In this document: in pieces, positions 43,188-51,530 of the stretch | How the letters are laid out: every line of letters begins with the position of its first letter | Position numbering within the stretch: the stretch's first letter is position 1 | Assembly (NCBI RefSeq): GCF_048820915.1 | Contig: NZ_JBMERR010000016.1 | Coordinates: 48,985-112,984 of the forward strand | Direction of reading: 5' to 3' | Origin: Cribrihabitans_A pelagius | Lineage (GTDB): Bacteria > Pseudomonadota > Alphaproteobacteria > Rhodobacterales > Rhodobacteraceae | DNA length: 64,000 bases | Position numbers and translations under genes: made by a program | The notes under the pieces: model-generated | Databases searched by the model: none | What the model was told of the DNA's origin: nothing | The model's input: only the letters and a program-made list of their open reading frames with translations

Positions 43188-43255
43188 CAATCAATATGCG
43201 ATCATTCCTGTTGCATAGCGACCTTGCATAAGGCATTAAACCAATCAATTGCGAC
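43188..43255. promoter_or_regulatory. Repeat-rich divergent regulatory region before the MocR gene
   Basis: TTGCATA occurs twice in direct orientation (43211-43217 and 43224-43230), framed by CAATCAATATGCGA at 43188 and CAATCAATTGCGAC at 43242. The region is AT-rich compared with its surroundings. MocR-type regulators commonly bind direct repeats in the spacer shared with a divergent gene. Confidence 0.4.
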
Positions 43256-43294
43256 ACAATGCGGCTGCCACGCCGCCAGCAGGAGAGCCGACAG

Positions 43295-44689
43295 GTGAAA
43301 CAATGGATTCCCGCGCTTGCGGACCGGGACGCCCGGGCGGACGGACAGGAGCCGCAGCCGCGCTACCTGGAGATCGCCGAGGCGATCCGCACCGCGATCA
43401 GCCGCGGCGAGCTGAATCCCGGCGACCGGCTGCCGCCGCAGCGGCGCGTGGCGCAGGAGCTGGGGGTGGATTTCTCCACCGTCTCGCGCGGCTATGCCGA
43501 GGCGGTGCGCCGGGGCCATATCGAAAGCTTCGTCGGCCGCGGCACCTTCGTGAAGGCGGCCGGGACCCTGCCTGCGCGGCCCGACCCGCAGCGCGCGGGT
43601 GAAGAGGACCCGATGATGAACATGCCCCCGGAGCCCGATGACCCGGCGCTGCTTGCACGGATGCAGGCGGGGCTGGCGCAGGTTTCGGGCGATCTGGTCT
43701 CGCTGATGCGCTATCAGTCCGTTACCGGCAGCGCCCAGGACGGCGCCCGCGCCGCCGCCTGGATGGAGGCCAACGGCCTGCCCGCGGCACCCGAGCGGCT
43801 GGCGATCACCCCGGGCGCCCATGCGAGCCTGTTTGCCATCCTCTCGGTTCTGGGCGAGCCGGGCAGCACAGTGCTGTGCGAGGAGGTGACCTACCCCGGT
43901 CTGCGCGCCATCGCCGCAAGGCTGGGGCTGCGGCTGCAGGGGGTGGCGGCGGATGCGGACGGCATCCTGCCCGACGCGCTGGAGGCCGCAATCCGCAGCC
44001 GTTGGCCCGCGGCGCTTTACCTGAACCCGACGCTTAACAACCCGACCACCCGCACCATGCCGGCCACCCGCCGTGCCGAGATCGCCGCGGTGCTGCGCGC
44101 CCATGAATTGCCGCTGGTGGAGGATGACGCCTATTGCTTCACCGCCCCCGGCGCGCCCGCGCCGGTTTGCAGCCACCTGCCGGGGCTGGGCTGGCATGTG
44201 GCAGGCCTGTCGAAATGCCTCGGCGCCGGCTTGCGGCTGGCCTGCACCACGGTGCCGAAGACAGCCGCAATGGGCCAGTTCTCGCAGGCCTTGCGGGCGA
44301 TGCATGTGATGGTCTCCCCCTTGAGCCTCGCGCTGCTGGGACATTGGATCGACGACGGCACCGCGGCCGGGATCCAAAGCTTTGTGCGCCGTGCCGCGGC
44401 GCAGCGTCAGGCATTGGCGGCGGAGGTGCTGGGGGAGTGCAGCTATGTCTCGGAGCCCGGCGCCTTCAACCTCTGGCTCGACCTGCCCCGCGGCACCAGC
44501 CGGGCCGAAGTGATGGGCCGCATGGCGGGCTGCCGCATCGGGCTGATGCCGAGCGATGCCTTCACTGTGGCCGGCACGCCGTCCGAGGCGATGCGGGTCT
44601 GTCTTGGCGGCCCGATCCCGCTTGAGGCTCTGCGCCGCGACCTCACCGCACTGAACGACGCAGTCTGCCGAAAGGACTGGCTGGGCTGA
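43295..44689 (+). CDS. MocR-type GntR regulator with aminotransferase-like domain
   Basis: 464 aa. A GntR winged helix (residues ~20-90, RYLEIAEAIRTAISRGEL and RVAQELGVDFSTVSRGYAEA) is fused to a type I aminotransferase fold with the PLP-binding lysine, Lys307, in LSKCLGAGLRL. Such proteins sense PLP or an amino compound and regulate a neighbouring gene. A GTG start at 43295 is supported by AGGAG nine bases upstream; the open frame begins 36 bases earlier at an ATG without one. The divergent DUF983 gene is the only close candidate target. Confidence 0.9.
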   Translation: MKQWIPALADRDARADGQEPQPRYLEIAEAIRTAISRGELNPGDRLPPQRRVAQELGVDFSTVSRGYAEAVRRGHIESFVGRGTFVKAAGTLPARPDPQRAGEEDPMMNMPPEPDDPALLARMQAGLAQVSGDLVSLMRYQSVTGSAQDGARAAAWMEANGLPAAPERLAITPGAHASLFAILSVLGEPGSTVLCEEVTYPGLRAIAARLGLRLQGVAADADGILPDALEAAIRSRWPAALYLNPTLNNPTTRTMPATRRAEIAAVLRAHELPLVEDDAYCFTAPGAPAPVCSHLPGLGWHVAGLSKCLGAGLRLACTTVPKTAAMGQFSQALRAMHVMVSPLSLALLGHWIDDGTAAGIQSFVRRAAAQRQALAAEVLGECSYVSEPGAFNLWLDLPRGTSRAEVMGRMAGCRIGLMPSDAFTVAGTPSEAMRVCLGGPIPLEALRRDLTALNDAVCRKDWLG

Positions 44690-44811
44690 CGGCGGACCCG
44701 GCGGCCTTCCCTTCGCCCAACCTGACAGCCCCGAAGCCGGCCGCAAGCCGCACCCCCGGCAACCCTCCGCCCGGCCCGCAGAAATCGCCTTTGTGTTAGC
44801 GCAACACCCCG

Positions 44812-44839
44812 TTGTTTCCGGTTCAATTCGCGCTATAGA
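44812..44839 (+). promoter_or_regulatory. Candidate sigma-70 promoter of the aldolase gene
   Basis: TTGTTT and TATAGA are separated by 16 bases and end 40 bases before the aldolase ATG. The block is AT-rich against a GC-rich background. Assigned by pattern only. Confidence 0.45.
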
Positions 44840-44879
44840 CACCACAGGACAACCCACCTTTCCAAGAGAGTGACGCATT

Positions 44880-45782
44880 ATGGCAAAAGACGCTTCCACC
44901 TGGCAGGACCAATTCGACCGCATCGCCACTGGCAAGGGCTTCATTGCCGCGCTCGACCAGTCCGGCGGCTCGACCCCGAAGGCGCTGAAGCTCTACGGCG
45001 TCGATGAAGACGCCTATGCCAACGACGACGAGATGTTTGCCGAGATCCAGAAAATGCGCGCCCGCATCATCACCGCGCCGGAATTTAGCAGCGGCAAAAT
45101 CATCGGCGCGATCCTGTTCGAGAAGACCATGGACAACGCCATCGGCGGCATCCGCGTGCCGGACTACCTGTGGGAGAAATGCGGCGTGGTGCCCTTCCTG
45201 AAGGTCGACAAGGGCCTGGAAGCGGAGGAAAACGGCGTTCAGGTGATGAAGCCGATGCCGGAGCTTGACGCGCTGCTCGCCCGCGCCAAAGAGGCGGGCA
45301 TCTTCGGCACCAAGATGCGTTCGGTCATCAAGGAGCCGAATGCGGCGGGCATCAAGGCCGTGGTGGCGCAGCAGTTCGAGGTCGGCCGCCAGATCGCCGC
45401 CGCCGGGCTGGTGCCGATCATCGAGCCGGAGGTGGACATCCATGCCCCCGCCAAGGCCGAGATCGAGGACATCCTGAAGGCAGAAATCCTCGCCGAACTG
45501 AACGCGCTGCCCGCTGACACCAAGGTGGCGCTGAAGCTGACCATCCCAACCAAGCCCGGGCTTTACGACGAGCTGGCCGAACAGGCCAATGTGGTGCGCG
45601 TGGTCGCGCTCTCGGGCGGCTACTCCACTGATGAGGCCTGCGAGAAACTGGCGCAGAACCCCAAGATGACCGCCTCCTTCAGCCGCGCGCTGACCGAGGG
45701 GCTGAACGTGGCTATGAGCGACGAGCAGTACAACGCTGCCCTCGCCGCCAACATCACCCAGATCTACAAAGCCTCGCTCTAA
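44880..45782 (+). CDS. fda: Fructose-bisphosphate aldolase, class I
   Basis: 300 aa. The sequence (GKGFIAALDQSGGSTPKAL, then GAILFEKTMDNAIGG and VPFLKVDKGLEAEENGVQVMKP) matches the bacterial class I Schiff-base aldolases rather than the zinc-dependent class II type. It cleaves or forms fructose 1,6-bisphosphate in glycolysis and gluconeogenesis. A promoter-like element and a terminator bracket it as a single unit. Confidence 0.93.
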   Translation: MAKDASTWQDQFDRIATGKGFIAALDQSGGSTPKALKLYGVDEDAYANDDEMFAEIQKMRARIITAPEFSSGKIIGAILFEKTMDNAIGGIRVPDYLWEKCGVVPFLKVDKGLEAEENGVQVMKPMPELDALLARAKEAGIFGTKMRSVIKEPNAAGIKAVVAQQFEVGRQIAAAGLVPIIEPEVDIHAPAKAEIEDILKAEILAELNALPADTKVALKLTIPTKPGLYDELAEQANVVRVVALSGGYSTDEACEKLAQNPKMTASFSRALTEGLNVAMSDEQYNAALAANITQIYKASL

Positions 45783-45814
45783 GCGGCCGAAGGGTCTCAC
45801 TCAGGTTGCCTTCC

Positions 45815-45846
45815 AGGGCCGCGCTCACCGAAGGCGCGGCCCTTTT
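45815..45846 (+). terminator. Rho-independent terminator of the aldolase gene
   Basis: AGGGCCGCGC pairs with GCGCGGCCCT (10 bp, 9-base loop) followed by TTTT, 33 bases after the stop. Confidence 0.85.
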
Positions 45847-45887
45847 CACATCGGCTTCATGTTGCCGTACAAACAGGAGACAGCTGC

Positions 45888-46427
45888 ATGCAGCATTCGA
45901 ACACGCACAAGGGGCGCGAAGAGGACATCATCGGCCTGTTCACCGCCGCTTTCACCGCCTCCGAAGGCGCGGAGGAAGGTGCCTTGATCGGCCGGCTCGT
46001 GCGCGATCTCCTCACCCGGACCGCGCTCGACGATCTCCGCGTCTTTGTAACCGAAGACGGCGGGGCGCTGATAGGCGGGGCCATATTCACCCGGCTTACT
46101 TATGCGCAGGACAGCCGCAGCGTCTTCATCCTCTCCCCCATGGCAGTGGCGCCCGACCGCCAGGGCGAAGGCGCGGGCCGGGGCCTGCTGCGGTATGCAC
46201 TGGACGCTCTGCGCGGCGCCGGAGTGGATATTGCCCTCACCTATGGCGACCCGGCCTTTTATGGAAAGGTCGGATTCCTGCCGATGGATGAAGCCGAGGT
46301 GCCCGCGCCGCAGCCGCTCAGCCAGCCCGTGGGATGGATCGGCCAGTCGCTGGCAGGGGGCGCGGTGCCGCCGCTGGGCGGCCCTTGCACTTGCACAGCA
46401 GCGCTGAATGACCCGGCACTTTGGTAG
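45888..46427 (+). CDS. GNAT-family N-acetyltransferase
   Basis: 179 aa. The acetyl-CoA loop follows the beta-4 strand in FILSPMAVAPDRQGEGAGRGL, with Arg/Gln-x-x-Gly-x-Gly as in the superfamily; GDPAFYGKVGF is the usual C-terminal segment. The overall layout is close to the YhbS subgroup of putative acetyltransferases. The acceptor is unknown. The ATG at 45888 follows AGGAGA. Confidence 0.87.
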   Translation: MQHSNTHKGREEDIIGLFTAAFTASEGAEEGALIGRLVRDLLTRTALDDLRVFVTEDGGALIGGAIFTRLTYAQDSRSVFILSPMAVAPDRQGEGAGRGLLRYALDALRGAGVDIALTYGDPAFYGKVGFLPMDEAEVPAPQPLSQPVGWIGQSLAGGAVPPLGGPCTCTAALNDPALW

Positions 46428-46481
46428 CAGAGTCCACACTCACCGGCTGATGCCGCCGGATGCCGCCCGCAAAGCGATTTC

Positions 46482-46673
46482 TCAACGGCTGCAGCAGGCG
46501 GCGATCGCCAGCGCCAGGCCGGTGCCGCAGGGCAGCCAGAAATGCCGGGCGGCGGCGGCGTTGAACCAGCCCTCGGCACCGCCGCCGCCCTGCATCAAGA
46601 GCCAGAACCCCAGCGCCGCGGCAGAGATCAGCAGGCCGGCGCAGACTGCCAGCCGCCGCACGGCTCTAGGCAT
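46482..46673 (-). CDS. Small two-helix membrane protein, unknown
   Basis: 63 aa with hydrophobic helices LAVCAGLLISAAALGFWLLM and FWLPCGTGLALAIAACC and a short loop containing GGGGAEGWFNAAAARH. I chose the ATG at 46673, preceded by GGGGAAAGCC, because the longer frame runs into a tandem repeat. No family recognised; it may be specific to this group. Confidence 0.5.
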   Translation of the reverse strand: MPRAVRRLAVCAGLLISAAALGFWLLMQGGGGAEGWFNAAAARHFWLPCGTGLALAIAACCSR

Positions 46674-46699
46674 GGCTTTCCCCGCCTGCCCTGCCCGTC

Positions 46700-46745
46700 C
46701 TGCCTGCACGGCCCGCCCTGCCTGCACGGCCCGCGCTGCCTGCAC
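46700..46745. repeat. 18-bp tandem repeat
   Basis: CTGCCTGCACGGCCCGCC occurs twice almost identically (46700 and 46718) with a third partial unit at 46736. It lies just upstream of the small membrane protein gene on the minus strand and may affect its expression or be neutral. Confidence 0.8.
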
Positions 46746-46788
46746 CGCTACCCGGCAGCGGTTCCGGAAACCCCTGCCGCCGCACCGC

Positions 46789-47007
46789 TCAGGCCGCCTC
46801 GGTCAGCGACGGGCGCAGGCCGGTGCCATCCACCACGTTCCGGTTCGCCATCAAGTAACGCAGCGCCTCCTCGCGGGTCTGGAAGCTCAGCGCCTCGTCA
46901 TAGAAATATGTGATCCGGTCCCCCGTGCGCGACAGAAGCCCGCCGCTTTCGAACAGGATAAACCACTTGGTCTGCACCGCCTGAATGTTGGTTTGCACAA
47001 CTCGCAT
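46789..47007 (-). CDS. Conserved small protein, unknown
   Basis: 72 aa, soluble, with a beta-rich middle (TKWFILFESGGLLSRTGDR) and a helix (TREEALRYLMANRN). AAAGGAG is well placed before the ATG at 47007. Length, ribosome site and codon pattern argue for a real gene; I do not know its function. Confidence 0.7.
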   Translation of the reverse strand: MRVVQTNIQAVQTKWFILFESGGLLSRTGDRITYFYDEALSFQTREEALRYLMANRNVVDGTGLRPSLTEAA

Positions 47008-47350
47008 TGCCTCACTCCTTTCTGAAGCCCGGTTTCGGGCAGCCGCCGCCGCCCGAAACCGGATCCACCACGGACCGCAAGGCGGCGGGAACTCCCCTGC
47101 CCCGCGAGGGCGGCCGCCGCTTGCGGATCATGCGGCTGGCCCGGCCCTTCTGCGCCTTGCTGAAAACACCCTCGGGCGCCGGAGGTTATCAAAGGGTTAA
47201 CGCGCATTTGCGCTGCCTTTACGCGGCATTTTCCCGCCGGCGGACGGCGGTTTCCCGCCAATTGAGGCGCATTCCGGAAAAGTTACACGAAAATTGGCGT
47301 TGCATTTCAAAGTAAGGCGTTCGGTTGCCGCGGACCGGCCGATGCAGCCC
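47008..47350. other. Intergenic stretch without a recognisable gene
   Basis: Between the 72-aa gene and the crotonase-family gene. The first half is GC-rich and lacks a credible frame. The second half (from about 47190) has AT-richer segments such as CGGAAAAGTTACACG and could hold the promoter of the minus-strand 72-aa gene. No RNA gene or terminator was recognised. Confidence 0.5.
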
Positions 47351-48136
47351 TCAACGGAAGTTGGGAGGCCGCCGAGACAGCCCGGCCGCCACCGCCTCCA
47401 TCTGCTCCGGCTTTCCGATCAGCTCCAGCTGCTCGGCGCTTTCGCGCAGCAGCACATCGGCCTGGCTGGCACCGCTTTCGGCATAGGCGATCAGCCGTTT
47501 GGCGGCGCGGATGGCCGAGGGGCTGCGGGCGGCGATCTCTCCTGCCAGCTGATGGGCCCGCGCCAGGGGGTCGCCGGCCAGCTCGGTCACCAGCCCCCAG
47601 TCCAGCGCCTGTTCGGCAGGGACCGTTGCAGCCGTGTAGGTCAGGCGGCGCAACAGGTCCGGGCGCAGGAGACCGGGCAGCAGCGCCATGCCGCCCATGT
47701 CGGGCACCAGCCCCCATTTCATCTCCATCACCGACAGCCGCGCATCCGGCCCCGCGACGCGGATGTCGGCGCCCAGCGCCAGCTGCAGCCCGCCGCCGAA
47801 GCAGGCGCCCTGCACCGCCGCGATCACCGGCACCGGCACCCGGCGCCAGACCATCGCCACTTCCTGCATCTCGTTGGCGTCCTCAAAGCTGCGCTCCATC
47901 AGCCAGGCCGAAAGGTCGCGCTGCATAAAGCCCGAAAAGCTGCCCAAGTCGAGCCCGGCGCAGAAACTTTCGCCCTCGCCCGAGAGCACCACCGCGCGCG
48001 CATCCGAGGCCGCGACCTCCTGGCCCGCGGCGATGATCGCCTTGACCATGGCCTCGTCAAGCGCATTGCGCTTCTCACCCCGTGTCAGCGCCACGTGGGC
48101 GATGTGGTCTTTGTAGCTGATAGAAACCCGGGTCAT
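47351..48136 (-). CDS. Enoyl-CoA hydratase/isomerase (crotonase) family protein
   Basis: 261 aa. The oxyanion-hole segments GESFCAGLDLGSF and GACFGGGLQLALGADIR are present, and the second acidic region is VMEMKWGLVPDMGG. The substrate cannot be assigned; the closest remembered relatives are annotated only as crotonase or enoyl-CoA hydratase family. The ATG at 48136 follows AGGGAGA. Divergent from an aminotransferase gene, with two inverted repeats between them. Confidence 0.88.
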   Translation of the reverse strand: MTRVSISYKDHIAHVALTRGEKRNALDEAMVKAIIAAGQEVAASDARAVVLSGEGESFCAGLDLGSFSGFMQRDLSAWLMERSFEDANEMQEVAMVWRRVPVPVIAAVQGACFGGGLQLALGADIRVAGPDARLSVMEMKWGLVPDMGGMALLPGLLRPDLLRRLTYTAATVPAEQALDWGLVTELAGDPLARAHQLAGEIAARSPSAIRAAKRLIAYAESGASQADVLLRESAEQLELIGKPEQMEAVAAGLSRRPPNFR

Positions 48137-48243
48137 GGCGCTCTCCCTGTGCTGCCGGCCCTGCACTGCCGGTTTACGCCAGACTGCCGCGCGGCGGCCG
48201 CGGAATCCACCGGGACGTGGGGGCAGGCCGGCAGCGGCAGGCG

Positions 48244-48290
48244 CCGGAAAATGGGGATTTTCCGGCCAAAATTCCGCGTCCGGAATTTTG
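48244..48290. promoter_or_regulatory. Twin inverted repeats between divergent genes
   Basis: CCGGAAAAT-GGGG-ATTTTCCGG (48244-48265) is followed directly by CAAAATTCCG-CGTC-CGGAATTTTG (48267-48290). Both stems are perfect (9 and 10 bp) with 4-base loops. Neither is followed by a T tract, so an operator pair or RNA structure is more likely than a terminator. Confidence 0.5.
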
Positions 48291-48370
48291 CCCCGTCCGC
48301 CGCAGGCGCAGCCCGGTGCGGCTGTCCCCCGGGGCTTGCAGAGGGCGCCGCGAAAGGCTTATCTGCGCGC

Positions 48371-49483
48371 ATGACTGGACCCCGCTACACCCCGCTCGTC
48401 AATGCCCTGCCAGCCACCGTGCCCTTTGTCGGGCCCGAAGCGCAGGAGCGCGACCGCGGCGAACCCTTTGCCGCCCGCCTCGGCGCCAACGAGAACATCT
48501 TCGGCCCCTCACCGCGCGCCGTCGAGGCCATGGCCGAGGCCGCGGCGGAGGCCTGGAAATACGGCGATTCCGAAAGCCACGCGCTGCGCCTGGCGCTGGC
48601 GGAACACCACGGCGTGCGCCCCGGCCATATCCTTGTGGGCGAGGGCATCGACGGGCTGCTGGGCTGCCTGGTGCGGCTTCTCGTGGGGCCGGGCGATGCG
48701 GTGGTCACCTCGCTGGGCGCCTATCCGACCTTCAACTACCATGTCGCGGGCTTTGGCGGCACCCTGCACCTCGTCCCCTACAAGGGCGACCACGAGGATA
48801 TCGAGGCGCTCTTTGCCAGGGCGGGGGAGACCGGGGCCAAACTGGTCTACCTCGCCAATCCAGACAACCCGATGGGCAGCTGGCACAGCGGCAGGGCAAT
48901 CTCGGCACTGCTGGACCGCCTGCCCGAAGGCTGCCTGCTGGTGCTGGACGAAGCCTATGTGGACTGCGCGCCCGAAGGCACCGCCTGGCCGGGCCGCGCC
49001 GATGACCCCCGGGTGATCCGCATGCGCACCTTCTCCAAGGCCTACGGGCTGGCGGGCGCGCGGATCGGCTATGCCCTCGGTCATCCGGATCTGATCGCCG
49101 CCTTCAACAAGGTGCGCAACCATTTCGGCGTGAACCGGATCGCTCAGGAAGGCGCGCTGGCCGCGCTGCAGGACCGCGCCTACCTGGCGCAGGTGCTGCA
49201 GCGGATCGCCGCCGCCCGCAGCCGGATTGCCGCGGCCGCCGCGGCCAATGGTCTTGAGGCGCTGCCCTCGGCGGCCAACTTCGTTGCCATCGACTGCGGC
49301 CGGGACGGCGGTTTTGCCCGCGCGGCGCTGGAGGCGCTGTCCGCCCAAGGCGTGTTTGTGCGGATGCCTTTTTCCGCCCCACAGAACCGCTGCATCCGGG
49401 TCAGCTGCGGGCCTGAAGCCGCGCTTGACGCCTTTGCCGCCGCCCTGCCGGTGGCGCTGGCAGCGGCGCGCGCCGCAGGCTGA
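48371..49483 (+). CDS. PLP aminotransferase, histidinol-phosphate aminotransferase-like
   Basis: 370 aa fold type I aminotransferase. RLGANENIFGPSPRAVEAM near the N-terminus, YLANPDNPMGSW and the PLP lysine in TFSKAYGLAGARIGYALG fit the HisC family; the C-terminus holds VRMPFSAPQNRCIRVSCG. It may act on histidinol phosphate or on aromatic amino acids, as second HisC copies often do. No other his gene is nearby. The ATG at 48371 is the first with family similarity. Confidence 0.87.
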   Translation: MTGPRYTPLVNALPATVPFVGPEAQERDRGEPFAARLGANENIFGPSPRAVEAMAEAAAEAWKYGDSESHALRLALAEHHGVRPGHILVGEGIDGLLGCLVRLLVGPGDAVVTSLGAYPTFNYHVAGFGGTLHLVPYKGDHEDIEALFARAGETGAKLVYLANPDNPMGSWHSGRAISALLDRLPEGCLLVLDEAYVDCAPEGTAWPGRADDPRVIRMRTFSKAYGLAGARIGYALGHPDLIAAFNKVRNHFGVNRIAQEGALAALQDRAYLAQVLQRIAAARSRIAAAAAANGLEALPSAANFVAIDCGRDGGFARAALEALSAQGVFVRMPFSAPQNRCIRVSCGPEAALDAFAAALPVALAAARAAG

Positions 49484-49590
49484 TTTCCGCCGCTCGGTAA
49501 CAAAGATCAACCGGGTTTTACCGGACATTCACCCCCGCCGGACTACTCTTTGAACAGTATTTCTGGGTAACCTGTTCTGGGAGTATGGCC

Positions 49591-49785
49591 ATGCGCGAAC
49601 CCGAACGGCCGGACGGCACACCGGATCTGTTCACCGCTGCGATCACCTTTGCCGGCATGAACCTGATGTGGGTCTTTTTCGTGGTCTGGATGCTATACGG
49701 GCTGGTGCCGGTGCTGGTGCTGGCGCTGCTGATCAACCACTTCATTTCACGGCTGGAGGCCCGGCTGGCGGACGGCGGGGCCTGA
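49591..49785 (+). CDS. Small membrane protein, unknown
   Basis: 64 aa with hydrophobic stretches TAAITFAGMNLMWVFFVVWML and LVPVLVLALLINHF. GGGAG seven bases before the ATG at 49591 decides the start over the ATG at 49585. Family not recognised. Confidence 0.6.
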   Translation: MREPERPDGTPDLFTAAITFAGMNLMWVFFVVWMLYGLVPVLVLALLINHFISRLEARLADGGA

Positions 49786-50107
49786 AAGCGGGAGGCAGCC
49801 GGCGGTTGCGCTGTGCCTGCCGGGAGCTGGCTTTCAGGAACTGACCGGGGCCGGCCACCTGCAAGCGGGCTTCCCGCCGGTGGGATTGTCTTGGGGGCTA
49901 GATCGTGGGCTTATCGATGGGCGTGCCGGTGGGCTTACTGCCAGGGCTGCCTTTTACGCGGCGCCAAAAGGCGGGCCGACCGCGCGGCTATACGGAGCGC
50001 CAGCGGGCGCGCTGCTCCCGGCTTGCGTCCGGAAGCGCGCGGGCTGCAGATTCGGCGGGCTGTTCTCCTGGGCCTGCGCGACCGGCACCGACTGCCCTGC
50101 CCCTCGC
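49786..50107. other. Intergenic stretch without a recognisable gene
   Basis: 322 bases between a small membrane protein and the minus-strand class V aminotransferase. Frames on the plus strand repeat short Gly/Leu motifs but have no ribosome site or similarity. GGTGGG and GGGCTT motifs recur between 49878 and 49945 without a regular period. Confidence 0.5.
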
Positions 50108-51334
50108 TCAGCGGCCGTTCTCCACCTCCGCCGCGCTCAGCGCTTGCGCTGCGGCGGCCAATGCGCCACCGCCATGCGGAATCTCCAGTGCGTTCAGCCC
50201 GGCGTCGATCCCGCCCAGAAGCCCCATCACCATATGGCCGTTCACATGCCCCATGTGGCCAAGCCTGAAATAGCCGTGCCAGGCTTCGGTTCGCGGCGGC
50301 GCCATGCCGAGGCCGATGCCCAGGGTCAGCCCCAGCGACTGCTCCAGCCACTCCCGCAGCCGCGTGCCAAGCGGCGCGCCGATCTGCAGCGCCGTCACCG
50401 CGTGGGAGCGCAGGCCGCGGTCCGGCACGTTCAGCCGCAGCGGCCCCTCGGCGCTCCAGGCCTCGCAGGCGGCCCAGATGACACGGGCCAGATGCGCGTG
50501 CCGGGCCCAGACCGCCTCCACCCCCTCGGAGTGGATCAGCCCCAGCGCCGCGTGCAGCCCGTAAAGGTGATGCGTCGGCGCGGTGCCGCCGAAATACTGG
50601 TAGAACTCATCCGGGTTGGCGCGCGGGGCCCAGTCCCAGTAGCGGCTGACCCGGGGCAGCGCGGCGCGGGCGGCAGCGGCGCGCGCATTGAAGAAGACAA
50701 ACCCCAGCCCCGGCGGCACCATCAGCCCCTTCTGGCTGGCCGAGACCATCACATCGACACCCCAGGCGTCCATCTCGAACCGCTCGCACCCCAGCGAGGC
50801 GATGCAATCGGCCATCAGGAGTGCCGGGTGCCCCTCCGCGTCCAGCAGCTGCCGCAGCGCAGGGATATCGTTGCGGATCGAGCTGGAGGTATCCACATGC
50901 ACCGCCAGCACCGCCTTGATGCGCTGTCCCTTGTCGGCTGCCAGCCGCGCGGCGATCCGCTCCAGATCCCAAGCCGCCCCGGTGCCGAAGTCGAGAAGCT
51001 CCGTCTCGATCCCCAGCGCCGCCGCCATTTCCGACCAGCCGATTCCGAACCGTCCCGACGCGGGCACCAGCACCTTGTCGCCGGGCTGCAGCGTATTCTG
51101 CAGCGCCGCCTCCCAGGCACCGTGGCCGTTGGCAATGTAGATCGCCGCGTGATGGCCGGTGCGCGCCACCCGCTTCAGGTCCGGGATCATCGCGGCGGTC
51201 ATCTCCACCAGTTCGCCTGCGTAGATGTTGGGCGAGGGCCGGTGCATCGCCTGCAGCACCGCATCCGGCATCACCGAAGGACCCGGGATTGCCAGATAGG
51301 GCCGCCCCGCCGAAACATTTACCGGTGTGCTCAT
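50108..51334 (-). CDS. Class V aminotransferase (serine/alanine-glyoxylate type)
   Basis: 408 aa. IPGPSVMPDAVLQAMHRPSP begins the fold; the PLP lysine is in VSASQKGLMVPPGLGFV; SRYWDWAPRAN and GGTAPTHHLYGL follow. The family includes serine-glyoxylate and alanine-glyoxylate aminotransferases of the serine cycle and photorespiratory-like pathways. The precise amino donor is uncertain. Confidence 0.88.
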   Translation of the reverse strand: MSTPVNVSAGRPYLAIPGPSVMPDAVLQAMHRPSPNIYAGELVEMTAAMIPDLKRVARTGHHAAIYIANGHGAWEAALQNTLQPGDKVLVPASGRFGIGWSEMAAALGIETELLDFGTGAAWDLERIAARLAADKGQRIKAVLAVHVDTSSSIRNDIPALRQLLDAEGHPALLMADCIASLGCERFEMDAWGVDVMVSASQKGLMVPPGLGFVFFNARAAAARAALPRVSRYWDWAPRANPDEFYQYFGGTAPTHHLYGLHAALGLIHSEGVEAVWARHAHLARVIWAACEAWSAEGPLRLNVPDRGLRSHAVTALQIGAPLGTRLREWLEQSLGLTLGIGLGMAPPRTEAWHGYFRLGHMGHVNGHMVMGLLGGIDAGLNALEIPHGGGALAAAAQALSAAEVENGR

Positions 51335-51530
51335 TTCCGCATCATCCCCGCCTGCTGCCCGCAGCGCCCTGCCGCCGGATCGTTTTGCCGTTACACTACC
51401 GGCCCCTCCGCGCCGGTCAATTCCCCTCCGGGTTGAACCGCTTGCGCCCTGACGCTTTGCTGCTTAAATGGCTGTGGCAAGTCAAGGAAGGCCTGAGAAT
51501 GTCCCGAATTTCCTGCCGGACCCGCCGCTT

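Noticed and set aside
47294..49483. A 729-codon frame that would extend the HisC-like aminotransferase
   Set aside because: The first 359 codons overlap the crotonase gene on the other strand and lack similarity; the ATG at 48371 is the family start.
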